Shown here in pieces: positions 9,543 through 18,155 of a DNA stretch of 64,000 nucleotides. Position 1 is the first letter of the stretch. Each line of letters opens with the position of its first letter. The DNA is from Mycobacterium avium subsp. avium (lineage in GTDB: Bacteria > Actinomycetota > Actinomycetes > Mycobacteriales > Mycobacteriaceae): contig NZ_CP046507.1 in the NCBI RefSeq assembly GCF_009741445.1, forward strand, positions 310,001 through 374,000, in the 5' to 3' direction. The notes beneath the pieces were generated by a model. The model saw nothing but the letters and a program-made list of their open reading frames with translations, was not told the DNA's origin and did not search any database. A program made the translations under genes and the position numbers.

Positions 9543-11056
9543 GTGAAGAGCCCTCCCAGGGCCGCCGCCGCCGGCAGCAGGACGATGAACGCGAGCACTT
9601 CCACCCATTCCACGGTCAACCGGATGAACGGCCGGAACCGCATCGCCGGCACCAAAAGCGCTGCGGCCAAACCGAATGCGGCGAAGGTGGTCACCGCCAC
9701 CACCGGCCACAGCAGCCCGGTCATCGCATCGTGCGGCGCGGCGAGCGCGTATTTGACCACTCCCGCGCACACCGCGGCCGACGCCCCGCACACCAGGGCG
9801 ACGGCCTGGTACTTGGCGGCGAAGCCGCGGCCCTGGGTGATGAAGATGCCCACCACCAGCCCGGCGACCACCAGCGCCAGCCACGCCCACGGCCGTCCGG
9901 GCGTCAAAACGCCCCACACCGCGGCGGGCAGCACGATCGACACCCCGACGCACAGCCCCACCTGGACCGCGTTGACCAACCGCGCCGACGCGGCGATCGC
10001 GGCGCCGCGCGCGGTGATGTCGGTCAATTCGTTGTCCTGCTCCTCGGATTCGTCCTCGCTGACCGGGGCCACGGTGTCGACCGGCATGCCCTCGCGCCTT
10101 GCGAACAGGTCGCGGCCGGTGATCGAGCCGAAGTGCGGCGGCCGGACCCGGGCCACCCACAGCGCGATCAGCGGCGTCATCCGAACCAGCACAAGCAATC
10201 CCACCAGCACACAGATCGCCAGCACCTGCACCGAGGCGGGACGGAACATCCGGACCGCGGCCACCGCGGCCAGCACCCCGCACACCGTCACCACCGCGGT
10301 GACCACCGCGGTCTGCCACCGGTTACGTGCCGTCACCCCGATCGCGATGGCCCCCAGGATCACCACCACGACCCCGATAAGCGCGTGCGCGGCGCCCAGC
10401 ACGCCGGGCGGAGCGCAGGCGCCGGCCACGGCCAGCGCCACCACCGCCAGCCAGGCGAACCCGCTGAACAGGTCGCGGCGCTCGCGCCACCCGCTGCGCA
10501 CCACCAGCGTCGCGATCAGCAGCAGCGCACCGATGCCGCCGGCCACCGCCGCGGGGATCGGGCCGTCGGTGAAGGTCCGCGCCCGCAGGCACAGCCCCAC
10601 CACCACCGCCACCGCCATCGCGATCACCGCGACCGCGGTGTGCGCGGCGGTCAGCGGCGTCACCGGAGCGAACATCCGGTCACCGCCCTCGCGGCCCAGC
10701 CACTTGCCCATGGCGGCCAACCCGCTGGACAGCGACTCGTACTGCGGTTCGAACGACTCGCCGGCCACCCGCGGCACCAGCACCAGGGTGTCGCCGTCCT
10801 GGACGCCAAGCTCGTCCAGGCTCTTATTGATATCGAGCCGAACCCCATTGATCTTGTGCAGTTCGTAGCTGCCGGCCGGCAAAGCAATGCCGTCGAAACC
10901 TTTGCGCTTCAGGTCGGCGTCGAAGAGCTCGACCATTCCCTCGAAGAATCCCTCCACCGGAATTCCGGCCGGAAAGACTTGGGAACACAGGTGCTTCTCG
11001 TAAGAAATGTTGACCGCACAACGCGCCGGAAAGGCGACCTTATGCGGCGATGTCAC
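9527..11056 (-). CDS. eccD2: ESX-2 membrane channel component EccD2
   Basis: The 509-residue protein has a ubiquitin-like N-terminal domain (about 1-100, including [20 protein letters not shown]) followed by about 11 hydrophobic helices. This is the EccD fold that lines the ESX inner-membrane complex. The length equals that of Rv3887c. It starts at GTG 11056, overlapping the upstream stop as GTGA. It sits within a tightly overlapping eccD2-mycP2-eccE2 unit. Confidence 0.94.
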   Translation of the reverse strand: MTSPHKVAFPARCAVNISYEKHLCSQVFPAGIPVEGFFEGMVELFDADLKRKGFDGIALPAGSYELHKINGVRLDINKSLDELGVQDGDTLVLVPRVAGESFEPQYESLSSGLAAMGKWLGREGGDRMFAPVTPLTAAHTAVAVIAMAVAVVVGLCLRARTFTDGPIPAAVAGGIGALLLIATLVVRSGWRERRDLFSGFAWLAVVALAVAGACAPPGVLGAAHALIGVVVVILGAIAIGVTARNRWQTAVVTAVVTVCGVLAAVAAVRMFRPASVQVLAICVLVGLLVLVRMTPLIALWVARVRPPHFGSITGRDLFARREGMPVDTVAPVSEDESEEQDNELTDITARGAAIAASARLVNAVQVGLCVGVSIVLPAAVWGVLTPGRPWAWLALVVAGLVVGIFITQGRGFAAKYQAVALVCGASAAVCAGVVKYALAAPHDAMTGLLWPVVAVTTFAAFGLAAALLVPAMRFRPFIRLTVEWVEVLAFIVLLPAAAALGGLFTWIRH

Positions 11057-12078
11057 GGCACCGCCCGCTCGGCATCAGGAATGTATTTGTCGGCCAGCCC
11101 GGCGGTGATCTCGAAAAGCCGCAGCCGCGTCTTTTTCTTCAGCTCGTGGACGGTGTCGATGATGCCGCCCTTGGCCAGGTGCGGGTCGAACGGCAGCGCC
11201 TCGACCGTCGCGCCGACCTTGGTGAACCGCTCGGTCAGGTACGCCAGCGCATCCTTGTCGGTGATCTGGTCGGTGTGGTTGACGATCACGGTGCTGCGCG
11301 AGACCAGCTCGTGGTAGCCCTGCGAGCGCAGGTAATCCACCGCCCGCAGCACCGGACGCGAGCGGTCCGCGGTGATGCCGGAGACGAATACCAGGGTGTC
11401 GGTGTTCTCCAGGACCGGCTTCATCACTTCGTGTTCGAGGTCGGGCGAGGTGTCGACGATCATCACGGTGTGAGTACGCCGCAGCCGCGACAGCACCCCG
11501 GAGAACATCGCGGGCACCAACGGCCGCGGCTGGTCCGAGGTCCGGTTTCCGGCCAGCACGTCCAGCCCAACTGCGTTCTGCCCCAAGTGTTCTCGAATAT
11601 CGGCGTAGCCCTGCACGTCGGTGTCGTTGATGATGGCGGTGTAGTCGCCCGGCGGGGACTCGTCGATGCGGTCGGCCAGCGTGCCGAAACCCGGGACCGC
11701 GTCGATGGCAATCACGTTCTGCGGGCGGCATTCCCGGAACACACCGCCGATGCAGGCGACCAGCGTGGTGACCCCCACGCCGCCCTTGCCGGAGACGACG
11801 GTGATGACGTATTGCCGTCGAATATGGCGCCGGATGCGATTTTGCAGGTCGCGGTAGTGCCGTTCGCGGGGAGATTCACCGGGATTTATTTTGTGAAATG
11901 AGATGGTGTAAATGAATTTCCGCCAGCCGGACCCCGGTGGAATTTTTCGCGGCGCGGCCAGATCGGTAATACGCATCGTGTCCGATACCGAATCCGGGAA
12001 GTTGCTGCCCCCTGACGGATCCCCCCGTCTGAGCGCTCCTTCGTCCGACATATTCGGGTCATTCCAAGGGCTCGTCAC
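11053..12078 (-). CDS. Rv3888c-like ParA-type ATPase with altered Walker A motif
   Basis: The 341-residue protein has a MinD/ParA-like fold and is related to EspI and Rv3860. The P-loop reads [10 protein letters not shown] (about 96-105): the usual catalytic second lysine of GKGGVGKT is valine, while the first, deviant lysine is kept. ATP hydrolysis may therefore be weak or lost. The downstream segments [10 protein letters not shown] and [13 protein letters not shown] are intact. The GTG at 12078 has no obvious ribosome site; an ATG ten codons in is an alternative. It couples to eccD2 by overlapping codons. A partitioning-like or regulatory role in ESX-2 is inference. Confidence 0.85.
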   Translation of the reverse strand: MTSPWNDPNMSDEGALRRGDPSGGSNFPDSVSDTMRITDLAAPRKIPPGSGWRKFIYTISFHKINPGESPRERHYRDLQNRIRRHIRRQYVITVVSGKGGVGVTTLVACIGGVFRECRPQNVIAIDAVPGFGTLADRIDESPPGDYTAIINDTDVQGYADIREHLGQNAVGLDVLAGNRTSDQPRPLVPAMFSGVLSRLRRTHTVMIVDTSPDLEHEVMKPVLENTDTLVFVSGITADRSRPVLRAVDYLRSQGYHELVSRSTVIVNHTDQITDKDALAYLTERFTKVGATVEALPFDPHLAKGGIIDTVHELKKKTRLRLFEITAGLADKYIPDAERAVP

Positions 12079-12205
12079 GACGCGATGCTAACACGCTTTG
12101 CGATACCGCGTTTACCCGATCACAAACCTTTCAAGTACGACAGGCGTTGCTATTCCAAGACTTTGGTTGACCAAGTTAGTTTGACGCGATAACGGGGCCG
12201 CACCG

Positions 12206-13036
12206 TCACACCACCCGCCGATACGAGTACCACTCGTCGCCGGCGGGCAGCCGTCGGATCAGCCGTTGCACCGCTCCGCCGATGTCGCTGCGCGAGCCGG
12301 GCGACAGGATCTGGTAGCGGCGCTGCCCGGATACCACGCTTTCGATACAGACCCGGCCGCCGGGGGTGTCCACGATGGACACCGACGAATCGCCGACGGC
12401 GACGCGGGCCAGCTCGTCGGGCCCGACGCCGGCCTGCAGCGCGACGATGTTGGCGTGCGCCGAGCGGGCCGAGTCGGCGGCGGTGAGCACCGTCTGCAGC
12501 TGGTCGGCGTCGAGGCGCTGCTCGAGCAGGAACGCCCGCAGGCTGGCGGTGTCGTGCACCGAGGCCAGCAGCTGCTCGGTGTCCAGGGTGATGGGCCGCA
12601 GCGGCGCCGCCTCGGCCACGCCGCACAACCGCTCGATCTGGCCGACCACGATCTCGCTGGCGGCGGCCTCGCTGCTGGCCGTCCCGGCGGGGTAGAGGCG
12701 CACCAGCTGATCGTGGCGTTCCAACACCACCCACCAGGTGGCGAAGCGGCAGATCGACGCCCGGCTCGGCTCGCGGCCCGGGACGGCGATCATCACCAGC
12801 AGGCCCAGGTCCCGGCGCAACAACACGGTGAGCCACTCGCGAATCATCGGGTCGACGTTGCCGGCCTCGTCGAGCGCGCCGGCGGCCACCAGCTCGGCGG
12901 CCGCCGGGTGCCGCAGCGCCCGCTCGGGGGTGTCCAGCCGCGGCAGCAGCGGCCGCAGCCCCAGCTCAGGGCAGGTTTGTTCGATCCCGGTGACCGCTTG
13001 CAACACCCAGAGGCCGTCGACCGTCGTGGTCAGCAT
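12206..13036 (-). CDS. espG2: ESX-2 PE/PPE chaperone EspG2
   Basis: The 276-residue EspG-family cytosolic chaperone binds the tip of PPE proteins and delivers PE-PPE pairs to the secretion machine. The start MLTTTVDGLWVLQAVTGIEQ and the whole length match Rv3889c. It lies 104 bases downstream of esxC and is followed by 127 bases before the Rv3888c-like gene; that gap holds a weak hairpin (TTGGTTGACCAA). Its partner is presumably the PE36/PPE69 pair encoded upstream in the same operon. Confidence 0.92.
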   Translation of the reverse strand: MLTTTVDGLWVLQAVTGIEQTCPELGLRPLLPRLDTPERALRHPAAAELVAAGALDEAGNVDPMIREWLTVLLRRDLGLLVMIAVPGREPSRASICRFATWWVVLERHDQLVRLYPAGTASSEAAASEIVVGQIERLCGVAEAAPLRPITLDTEQLLASVHDTASLRAFLLEQRLDADQLQTVLTAADSARSAHANIVALQAGVGPDELARVAVGDSSVSIVDTPGGRVCIESVVSGQRRYQILSPGSRSDIGGAVQRLIRRLPAGDEWYSYRRVV

Positions 13037-13140
13037 GTCGCCCTGCCCTCACCGCGCGGGATCCCCAACCGGGGAAGAAAGACGAAAGGTGGGGCACACG
13101 CTCGGCGCATCTGCCCCACCCTCGTTCCGGTCGTGCCGGC

Positions 13141-13428
13141 TCAGAACAGGCCGGCGATGTGCTGGTCCGTGCTGATCGCGCTGTCCAGCACGTGCGAGGT
13201 GGTCTGCCCGTGCTGGCGGATCGTGTCGATGAGCCCCTGCAGCCCGGACAGCATCTGCGCCTGCGCCTCGAAAAAGCCCGACGCGCCGTGCCCGGCGAAG
13301 AATTCCTGCAGGGCATGCGTGCGGTTGGAGGTGTCGTCGAAAATGGACTGCAACTGGCCGGCGCGGGAGGCGACGTCGGTGGCGAAGTCGGCCACCGCGC
13401 CCGGGTTGTAAGTGATCGGGTCGGACAT
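13141..13428 (-). CDS. esxC: ESAT-6-like protein EsxC
   Basis: This 95-residue WXG100-superfamily protein is the ESX-2 partner of EsxD. The sequence (start MSDPITYNPGAVADFATDV, then LQEFFAGHGASGFFEAQAQMLSGLQGLI) matches Rv3890c along its length and has the helix-turn-helix pattern, although W-x-G is replaced by an H-G turn. The ATG at 13428 is preceded by AAGGAA. The IS901-like element begins immediately upstream of that ribosome site, so transcription from the original esxD-esxC operon is probably blocked. Confidence 0.93.
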   Translation of the reverse strand: MSDPITYNPGAVADFATDVASRAGQLQSIFDDTSNRTHALQEFFAGHGASGFFEAQAQMLSGLQGLIDTIRQHGQTTSHVLDSAISTDQHIAGLF

Positions 13429-13439
13429 GATCAATTTCC

Positions 13440-14873
13440 TTAGGGTTGAAGGGGTCTGGGATTGGATGTCCTGGATGCCCAGGACGGTGGGGTGTGGCTA
13501 ATGTGTTGTTGCAACGGTTGTTGCTTGAAAGGAATGGCCGCCCTGCCGTTTTGGACGGTCCTGGCCACTGATTGAGATCTGACGCGTACTCGATGACGCT
13601 GCTCTAAGGACCTGTTGGCGGGGTTGTCCGCGGGGACTGCGACGACAGGAGTAGCGGTATGGCCGAACCCGACCGAGTGTGGGTGGGTATCGACGTCGGT
13701 AAGTCCACTCATCATGCGTGCGCGATCGATGACACCGGAAAGGTGGTGTGGTCGAAGAAAATCCCGAACGAACAGGCCGCGATCGAAGACCTGATCGCCC
13801 AGGGCGGCCGGATTGCTAACCACGTGGTGTGGGCGATCGATTTGACCTCGCCGCCGGCGGCGCTGCTGATCGCCGTACTGCTGAGCGCGAAAGCCGAGGT
13901 GGTGTATGTGCCGGGCCGCACGGTTAACACGATGAGTCATGCGTTCCGCGGCGAAGGCAAGACCGACGCCAAAGACGCGCGGGTAATCGCCGAAACCGCT
14001 CGGCACCGACGAGATCTGTCCCCGGTCGTACCCGGCGAAGACCTGGTTGCCGAATTGCGGTCGCTGACCGCATACCGGTCGGATCTGATGGCTGACTGGG
14101 TGCGAGGCGTGAACCGGCTGCGCTCGATGCTCACCGCCATCTTCCCTGCTCTGGAAGCTGCGTTCGACTACTCCACCCGCGCGCCGTTGATCCTGGTATC
14201 CGCTATGTGCACTCCGGGCGAAATCCGGTCGGCAAAAAGAGCTGGCGTGATCAAGCACCTTCGGAAAAACCGGGCATGGCCCAACAACATCGACACGATC
14301 GCCGACAAGGCGCTCGCCGCGGCAGCAGGCCAGATAATCACCCTTCCCGGCGAAGCCGGAACCGCCGCGCTCATCAAGCAACTCGCAGCACGGCTGCTGG
14401 ACTTGGATCGGCAGATCAAGGACATCGATAAGCAAATCACCAACAAATTTCGTGAGCATCCCAGCGCCGCCATCATCGAGTCGATGCCCGGCATGGGGCC
14501 ACACCTGGGCGCTGAGTTCCTCGTAATCACCGGCGGCAACATGGCCGCCTTCACCAACCCCGGCCGACTGGCATCGTTCGCCGGATTGGTACCCGTCCCA
14601 CGCGATTCCGGCCGTATCACCGGCAATCTGCATCGGCCCAAGCGCTACAACCGGCGCCTGCGCCGCGTGTTCTACCTCGCCGCCCTGTCCAGCCTCAAGA
14701 TCGAAGGTCCCTCGCGGGCTTTCTACGACCGCAAACGATCCGAGAACCATATCCACACCCAGGCCCTGCTTGCCCTGGCACGCCGCCACGTCGACGTCCT
14801 GTGGGCACTGCTGCGCGACAACAGAACCTGGCAACCCCAGCAACCAACCGTGGCAGCTGCCTGACGCACTCAC
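13440..14873 (-). other. Long antisense open frame across the IS element, behind a host ribosome site (hed-like)
   Basis: A 477-codon open frame covers almost the whole element on the strand of the esx operon and stops exactly at its end. Upstream, the host flank supplies GAAAGGAA (14915-14908), five bases before an ATG in the element (14902). That ATG opens a ten-codon leader ending at 14870, whose stop overlaps the GTG (14873) of the long frame. IS900 has a comparable antisense gene, hed, expressed from host signals. Whether this frame is translated is unknown; long antisense frames are common in high-GC DNA. Confidence 0.4.
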
Positions 14874-14907
14874 CGGGCGTCCTCACCGCTTGACACGCTC
14901 ATTGAGA
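13442..14907 (+). mobile_element. IS901-like insertion sequence (IS110 family) between esxC and esxD
   Basis: The segment is bounded by TTCCTT on both sides (13436-13441 and 14908-14913). Counting one copy gives 1472 bp, the published IS901 length as I remember it. Joining the flanks recreates CATGATCAATTTCCTTTC, which fits the remembered IS901 target CATN7TTCCNTTC. There are no long terminal inverted repeats, as expected for IS110. It carries one transposase on the plus strand. It has inserted beside the ribosome site of esxC and splits the ESX-2 operon. Confidence 0.85.
13659..14864 (+). CDS. IS110-family (IS901/IS900-like) transposase
   Basis: The 401-residue transposase has a DEDD-type RuvC-like N-terminal domain, with acidic residues visible at D12 (WVGIDVGKST), D61 (WAIDLTSPP), D103 and D106 (KTDAKDARV). 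The C-terminal Transposase_20 domain (SMPGMGPHLGAEFLVIT...LASFAGLVP) carries the conserved serine region. Length and sequence agree with the IS900/IS901/IS902 group of M. avium. The gene is intact and runs opposite to the surrounding esx genes. Confidence 0.93.
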   Translation: MAEPDRVWVGIDVGKSTHHACAIDDTGKVVWSKKIPNEQAAIEDLIAQGGRIANHVVWAIDLTSPPAALLIAVLLSAKAEVVYVPGRTVNTMSHAFRGEGKTDAKDARVIAETARHRRDLSPVVPGEDLVAELRSLTAYRSDLMADWVRGVNRLRSMLTAIFPALEAAFDYSTRAPLILVSAMCTPGEIRSAKRAGVIKHLRKNRAWPNNIDTIADKALAAAAGQIITLPGEAGTAALIKQLAARLLDLDRQIKDIDKQITNKFREHPSAAIIESMPGMGPHLGAEFLVITGGNMAAFTNPGRLASFAGLVPVPRDSGRITGNLHRPKRYNRRLRRVFYLAALSSLKIEGPSRAFYDRKRSENHIHTQALLALARRHVDVLWALLRDNRTWQPQQPTVAAA

Positions 14908-14946
14908 TTCCTTTCAAAAGCCTGTTATGGGAATGGATTTGGTGGG

Positions 14947-15261
14947 TCAGGAGCCGTGGCCGCCGAATAGGGCGCTGAATGCGTGCGAGGAATCCGCCTC
15001 GTGGCCTTCCATCAGGGCGGCCGCCTTGGTGAGGCCCTCGGCCAGCCGGGTGCCACCGGTGAGCACCTTGTTCAAATCGTTTTGCACCTCGATGGCCGTC
15101 GCGTGCGACGCGGCCACCGCGTCACCGGACCAGGTGGCCGGGTTCATCACATTTTCCTGATTTGCGACGTAACCCTGACCGATGCCGATGGCATGTTCCA
15201 TATTCGCCTGAATCGCGTTGGAAGTATCGCGAAGCATTTGCGGGGTCACCTTGATTGTCAC
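14947..15261 (-). CDS. esxD: ESAT-6-like protein EsxD
   Basis: The 104-residue WXG100-type protein has WSG in NPATWSGDAV at the helical turn; it is the ESX-2 partner of EsxC. It matches Rv3891c (IKVTPQMLRDTSNAIQANME, LTGGTRLAEGL, MEGHEADS). The GTG at 15261 is preceded by AAGGAG at good spacing, and longer in-frame extension is not conserved. It lies about 100 bases after PPE69. The IS901-like element begins about 40 bases past its stop, cutting it from esxC. Confidence 0.93.
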   Translation of the reverse strand: MTIKVTPQMLRDTSNAIQANMEHAIGIGQGYVANQENVMNPATWSGDAVAASHATAIEVQNDLNKVLTGGTRLAEGLTKAAALMEGHEADSSHAFSALFGGHGS

Positions 15262-15361
15262 GGAATTCTCCTTCTGGGTTGGCCGCCCCCCGTAAGGGCA
15301 TGAAGCGAAGTGTATGGCGGCTGTGTGTACCTGTCGATTCACCCTTCACCAGGGGGTCTGC

Positions 15362-16552
15362 TCACACTCGGTCGTCGACGACCCGCACGGTCGCGGGCTC
15401 TTCGGCCTTGTCACGGGATCCGCGTTGGCCTCCCGCCCCGTGCCCGACGGGCATACCGCCCATCGGGGCTCCACTCATCGTCGTGGTCTGCGGTCGCAGA
15501 GCCTCGGCGCCTAACGCCCCGGCCGGCCGCAGCCCCACCGGCCGGCCACTGGTGGCGGGCTCGAAGGCGCTGACCGGACGGGTGAAACTGGTTGCGGGCA
15601 CGCCCGCGCTGCCCAGGGATCCGGCGCCACCGGCACCGGCTTCCGCGGCGGAGAGCCCGGTGGTGGCGGAGACGGCCGAGACTCCCGGCGCCGCCCCACC
15701 CATGCCCATGGCGCCGGGGTTGGCGAACATACCCATCATCGATTGCAGCGGCTGCATCATCTGCATCGGGGCCTGCATCATCTGCATGGAGGCCTGCATC
15801 GCCTGCGGCACCGCTCCCATCAGCTCCTGCACCGGTTGCATCAGGCTGCTCATCTGGCCGCCCAGGTCCTGGCCGCTCGACGCGGCCTGCCCCGCGCCCT
15901 GGGTGCCGGTCTGCACGCCCTGGTAGGCGGCGCGCATGCCGTCGCCGGCGGCGACGTTGGCCGCGGACTCGCCGATCGCCGAGACCGCCTCGGCCGGCGC
16001 GGCCGGTGAGGCGCCCATGGACGCGATCGGCGGCGCGATCGCCAGGCTTTCGGCCAGCGCCGTCAGCACCGCCCCGTAGCTGGCGCCGACGGCCGAGTTG
16101 TTGGGCCACATGGAGCCGTAGTACTCGAGTTCCAGCGACGCGATCCGCGGCGTCAGCGCGCCGAGGACCAGCGGGTTGATGCCGTAGTCGGTCGCGGTCT
16201 CGGTCCGGTTGGCGATGCATTCGGGCGCCGGGCGCATCGAGCCGTAGGCCATCTGGTAAGCCGAGATGGCGGTGGCCACCACCGCCGGCTTGACGTCGAC
16301 CCAGCCGGCCAGGCCGTGCAGCGACGCGTTGAGCATGGTGACGTTGGCCGCCGAGGCCGCCGACCCGGCGCCCAGCCAGCTCGCCGAGGTCGCGGCGGTG
16401 TTGATCGCCGATGCGACGCCCGAGGCATGGTGGGTGGCGGCCAAGGTCGTCCAGGCGGTCTGGTTGGCCACGTGAGTGCCCACCCCGACGCCTGCCTTGA
16501 GCAGCATGTCGTTGTCCTCGGGCGTACGCGCAGCCCATCCGGGATCGGCCAT
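15362..16552 (-). CDS. PPE69: PPE family protein PPE69
   Basis: The 396-residue protein resembles Rv3892c. The PPE helical domain (about 1-175) starts MADPGWAARTPEDNDMLL, where the signature is TPE rather than PPE. The C-terminal region is low complexity, with a Met/Gln-rich stretch around residues 245-275 (QMMQAPMQMMQPLQSMMGMF) and a Gly/Ala-rich tail. It is presumably secreted as a heterodimer with PE36 through EspG2. A GGGGAAG ribosome site precedes the ATG at 16552. Confidence 0.92.
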   Translation of the reverse strand: MADPGWAARTPEDNDMLLKAGVGVGTHVANQTAWTTLAATHHASGVASAINTAATSASWLGAGSAASAANVTMLNASLHGLAGWVDVKPAVVATAISAYQMAYGSMRPAPECIANRTETATDYGINPLVLGALTPRIASLELEYYGSMWPNNSAVGASYGAVLTALAESLAIAPPIASMGASPAAPAEAVSAIGESAANVAAGDGMRAAYQGVQTGTQGAGQAASSGQDLGGQMSSLMQPVQELMGAVPQAMQASMQMMQAPMQMMQPLQSMMGMFANPGAMGMGGAAPGVSAVSATTGLSAAEAGAGGAGSLGSAGVPATSFTRPVSAFEPATSGRPVGLRPAGALGAEALRPQTTTMSGAPMGGMPVGHGAGGQRGSRDKAEEPATVRVVDDRV

Positions 16553-16576
16553 GCGTACTTCCCCCTTTGACCAGGT

Positions 16577-16888
16577 TTAGAGGACGCTGCTGATTCCCAT
16601 GGCCAGCGAGCGCATCGCCTCGGTGGTGGTGTACACCCCGGACGCCATCCCCTGCGCGCCGGCGAACAGGCCGCGCTGGGCGGCGTGCTCCGAGACGACC
16701 CCCAGGTAGCTGGCCCCGCAGGCGTTCAGCGCCGCCGCGAACATGGCCGAGTCGGGGTCACCGCCCATCGGCATCACGCCCAGCAGTGCGGGCGACGCCG
16801 CCGAGGCGGCCGCCTCGGTCTCGGCGCTGATCGCCGACTCGGCGCCAGCCGACGCCAGAACCATCTCTGACTGCACCGACACAACCAT
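16577..16888 (-). CDS. PE36: PE family protein PE36
   Basis: The 103-residue PE-like protein starts MVVSVQSEMVLASAGAESAI. It contains the type VII secretion signal YxxxE near the C-terminus (Y86-TTT-E90). It matches Rv3893c and pairs with PPE69, which begins 24 bases downstream. The ATG at 16888 follows GGAGGG. In M. tuberculosis eccC2 ends directly upstream of this gene, but nothing resembling EccC2 is present here. Confidence 0.9.
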   Translation of the reverse strand: MVVSVQSEMVLASAGAESAISAETEAAASAASPALLGVMPMGGDPDSAMFAAALNACGASYLGVVSEHAAQRGLFAGAQGMASGVYTTTEAMRSLAMGISSVL

Positions 16889-17161
16889 GGTTTCCCTCCG
16901 AATGCTCAACGCCAACCGACGTGCTTGGGGCCATAGTGTAGTGCGCTTTCGCTGATCTTGTATTCGGTACGGATCCTGCCGGGCACCCGGCCCGGAATTT
17001 CGATGCTCAACTCTGCTCTCAACCGGCTTCCACACGCCTTCCAAACGGCTCCCAAACGTGAAATTCCTGAGTTCCCATAAGGAGTCGGCGATAAACCTCA
17101 ACGACCACTCCGGACTCGGCTGTCACAAAAATCCCGGAAGTCGTGCGGTCGGGGCCGTCGG
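16889..17161. other. Gap upstream of PE36; eccC2 and eccB2 absent
   Basis: These 273 bases hold no recognisable gene. They are more AT-rich than their surroundings and probably include the promoter of the PE36-PPE69-esxD unit. The expected neighbours eccC2 and eccB2 are missing, and the DNA to the right belongs to an unrelated block, so a rearrangement joint is likely in or near this gap. Confidence 0.55.
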
Positions 17162-17560
17162 CTAATCCCGGTCGTGGTGGCAGACGGCCTCGAGTTTGAT
17201 GCCGAAGGGGTCGTACCAGAAGGTGGCGTAATAGTGGCCGGGATATTGCGGGAAATGGCGCGGCGGGTAAATGACGGTGCCGCCAATTCGAATTACATGG
17301 GTGTGCACCTCGTGCACCGCCGAGCGTCCTCGCACCATGAATGCCAGGTGCTGAAGGCCGGTGCGTTGTGCCGAGTACTCGTGCGGCTCGGCCGCGGGAT
17401 AGAAGAACAGGTAGGTGCCCGGCTTGTTGCCGGCCGGTCGATAGGAGAATTCGTCGGCGGCGGCAAAGAACGGCTCGAATCCGACCAGCGGCATCAGCGC
17501 GTCGTAATACCGCTTGGCGACGGACAGGTCGGGCACGTTGATGCCGAGGTGGCCGAGCAT
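17162..17560 (-). CDS. VOC (glyoxalase/dioxygenase) superfamily protein
   Basis: The 132-residue protein has the paired beta-alpha-beta-beta-beta modules of the vicinal-oxygen-chelate fold. MLGHLGINVPDLSVAKRYYD gives the first metal-ligand position, LQHLAFMV a second and FWYDPFGIKLEAVCH the last. Members are metal-dependent dioxygenases, isomerases or resistance proteins, and the substrate cannot be read from sequence. It lies 16 bases downstream of the TetR gene on the same strand and may be the last gene of that unit. Confidence 0.8.
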   Translation of the reverse strand: MLGHLGINVPDLSVAKRYYDALMPLVGFEPFFAAADEFSYRPAGNKPGTYLFFYPAAEPHEYSAQRTGLQHLAFMVRGRSAVHEVHTHVIRIGGTVIYPPRHFPQYPGHYYATFWYDPFGIKLEAVCHHDRD

Positions 17561-17576
17561 GAGTCGAGTCGCCCGG

Positions 17577-18155
17577 TCAGCCGCGGTCGGTGGCCGCGCG
17601 CAGGGTGTCGGCGACGACGCGGCCCGTCTCGCGCAGCGGCCGGGTGCTGCGGTGCGCCCGGGCGAGCAGGATCGCCCCCTCCAGGCTGGCCACCGCGAAC
17701 GTCGCCAGCCGGCGGGCCTGCGCGGTCGGGACGCCCGCGCCGATCAGTTCGGCGGCCACCCGGGACTGCCAGGACGCGAACACCGCCTGGGTGGCTTGCC
17801 GCAGCGCCTCGTTGCTGCTGGCGACCTCGCAGGCCACCGTGCCGATCGGGCAGCCGTCGGCGTAGTCGGTTTCCTGCAGGGCGCGGGCGGCCCAGTTGAA
17901 CCACGTGACGGTGGCCTGCCCGATGTCGGTGGACCTGGCGAACACCCGGTCGAGCAGTTCCCGGTAGCGCTCGGCGGTGTGGGCGATCGCCTGCACGGCC
18001 AGGTCTTGCTTGCCGCCGGGGAAGAAGTGATACAACGAGCCCAGCGGGGCCCGGCTCTCGGCGACGATCTGTTTGAGGCCGGTGCCCGAATAGCCTTGGC
18101 GCCGAAAGAGTCCGGTGGCCGCGGTCAGGAACCGTTCGCGGGTCGCCGTGGCCAT
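17577..18155 (-). CDS. TetR-family transcriptional regulator
   Basis: The 192-residue protein has an N-terminal helix-turn-helix (ATRERFLTAATGLFRRQGYSGTGLKQI...GSLYHFFPGGK, about residues 4-48) and a ligand-binding C-terminal domain of the LmrA/YxaF type, containing an ADGCPIGTVA motif. Its ATG overlaps the stop of the enoyl-CoA hydratase gene (TGATG), so it is the second gene of that operon. The palindrome at 18981-18992 in front of the operon is the probable operator, giving autoregulation. Confidence 0.87.
   Translation of the reverse strand: MATATRERFLTAATGLFRRQGYSGTGLKQIVAESRAPLGSLYHFFPGGKQDLAVQAIAHTAERYRELLDRVFARSTDIGQATVTWFNWAARALQETDYADGCPIGTVACEVASSNEALRQATQAVFASWQSRVAAELIGAGVPTAQARRLATFAVASLEGAILLARAHRSTRPLRETGRVVADTLRAATDRG

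Noticed and set aside
12120..12200. Possible intrinsic terminator or tRNA downstream of espG2
   Set aside because: Only a 5-bp stem (TTGGTTGACCAA) without a T tract is present, and no cloverleaf can be drawn. I found no tRNA or rRNA genes in the window.
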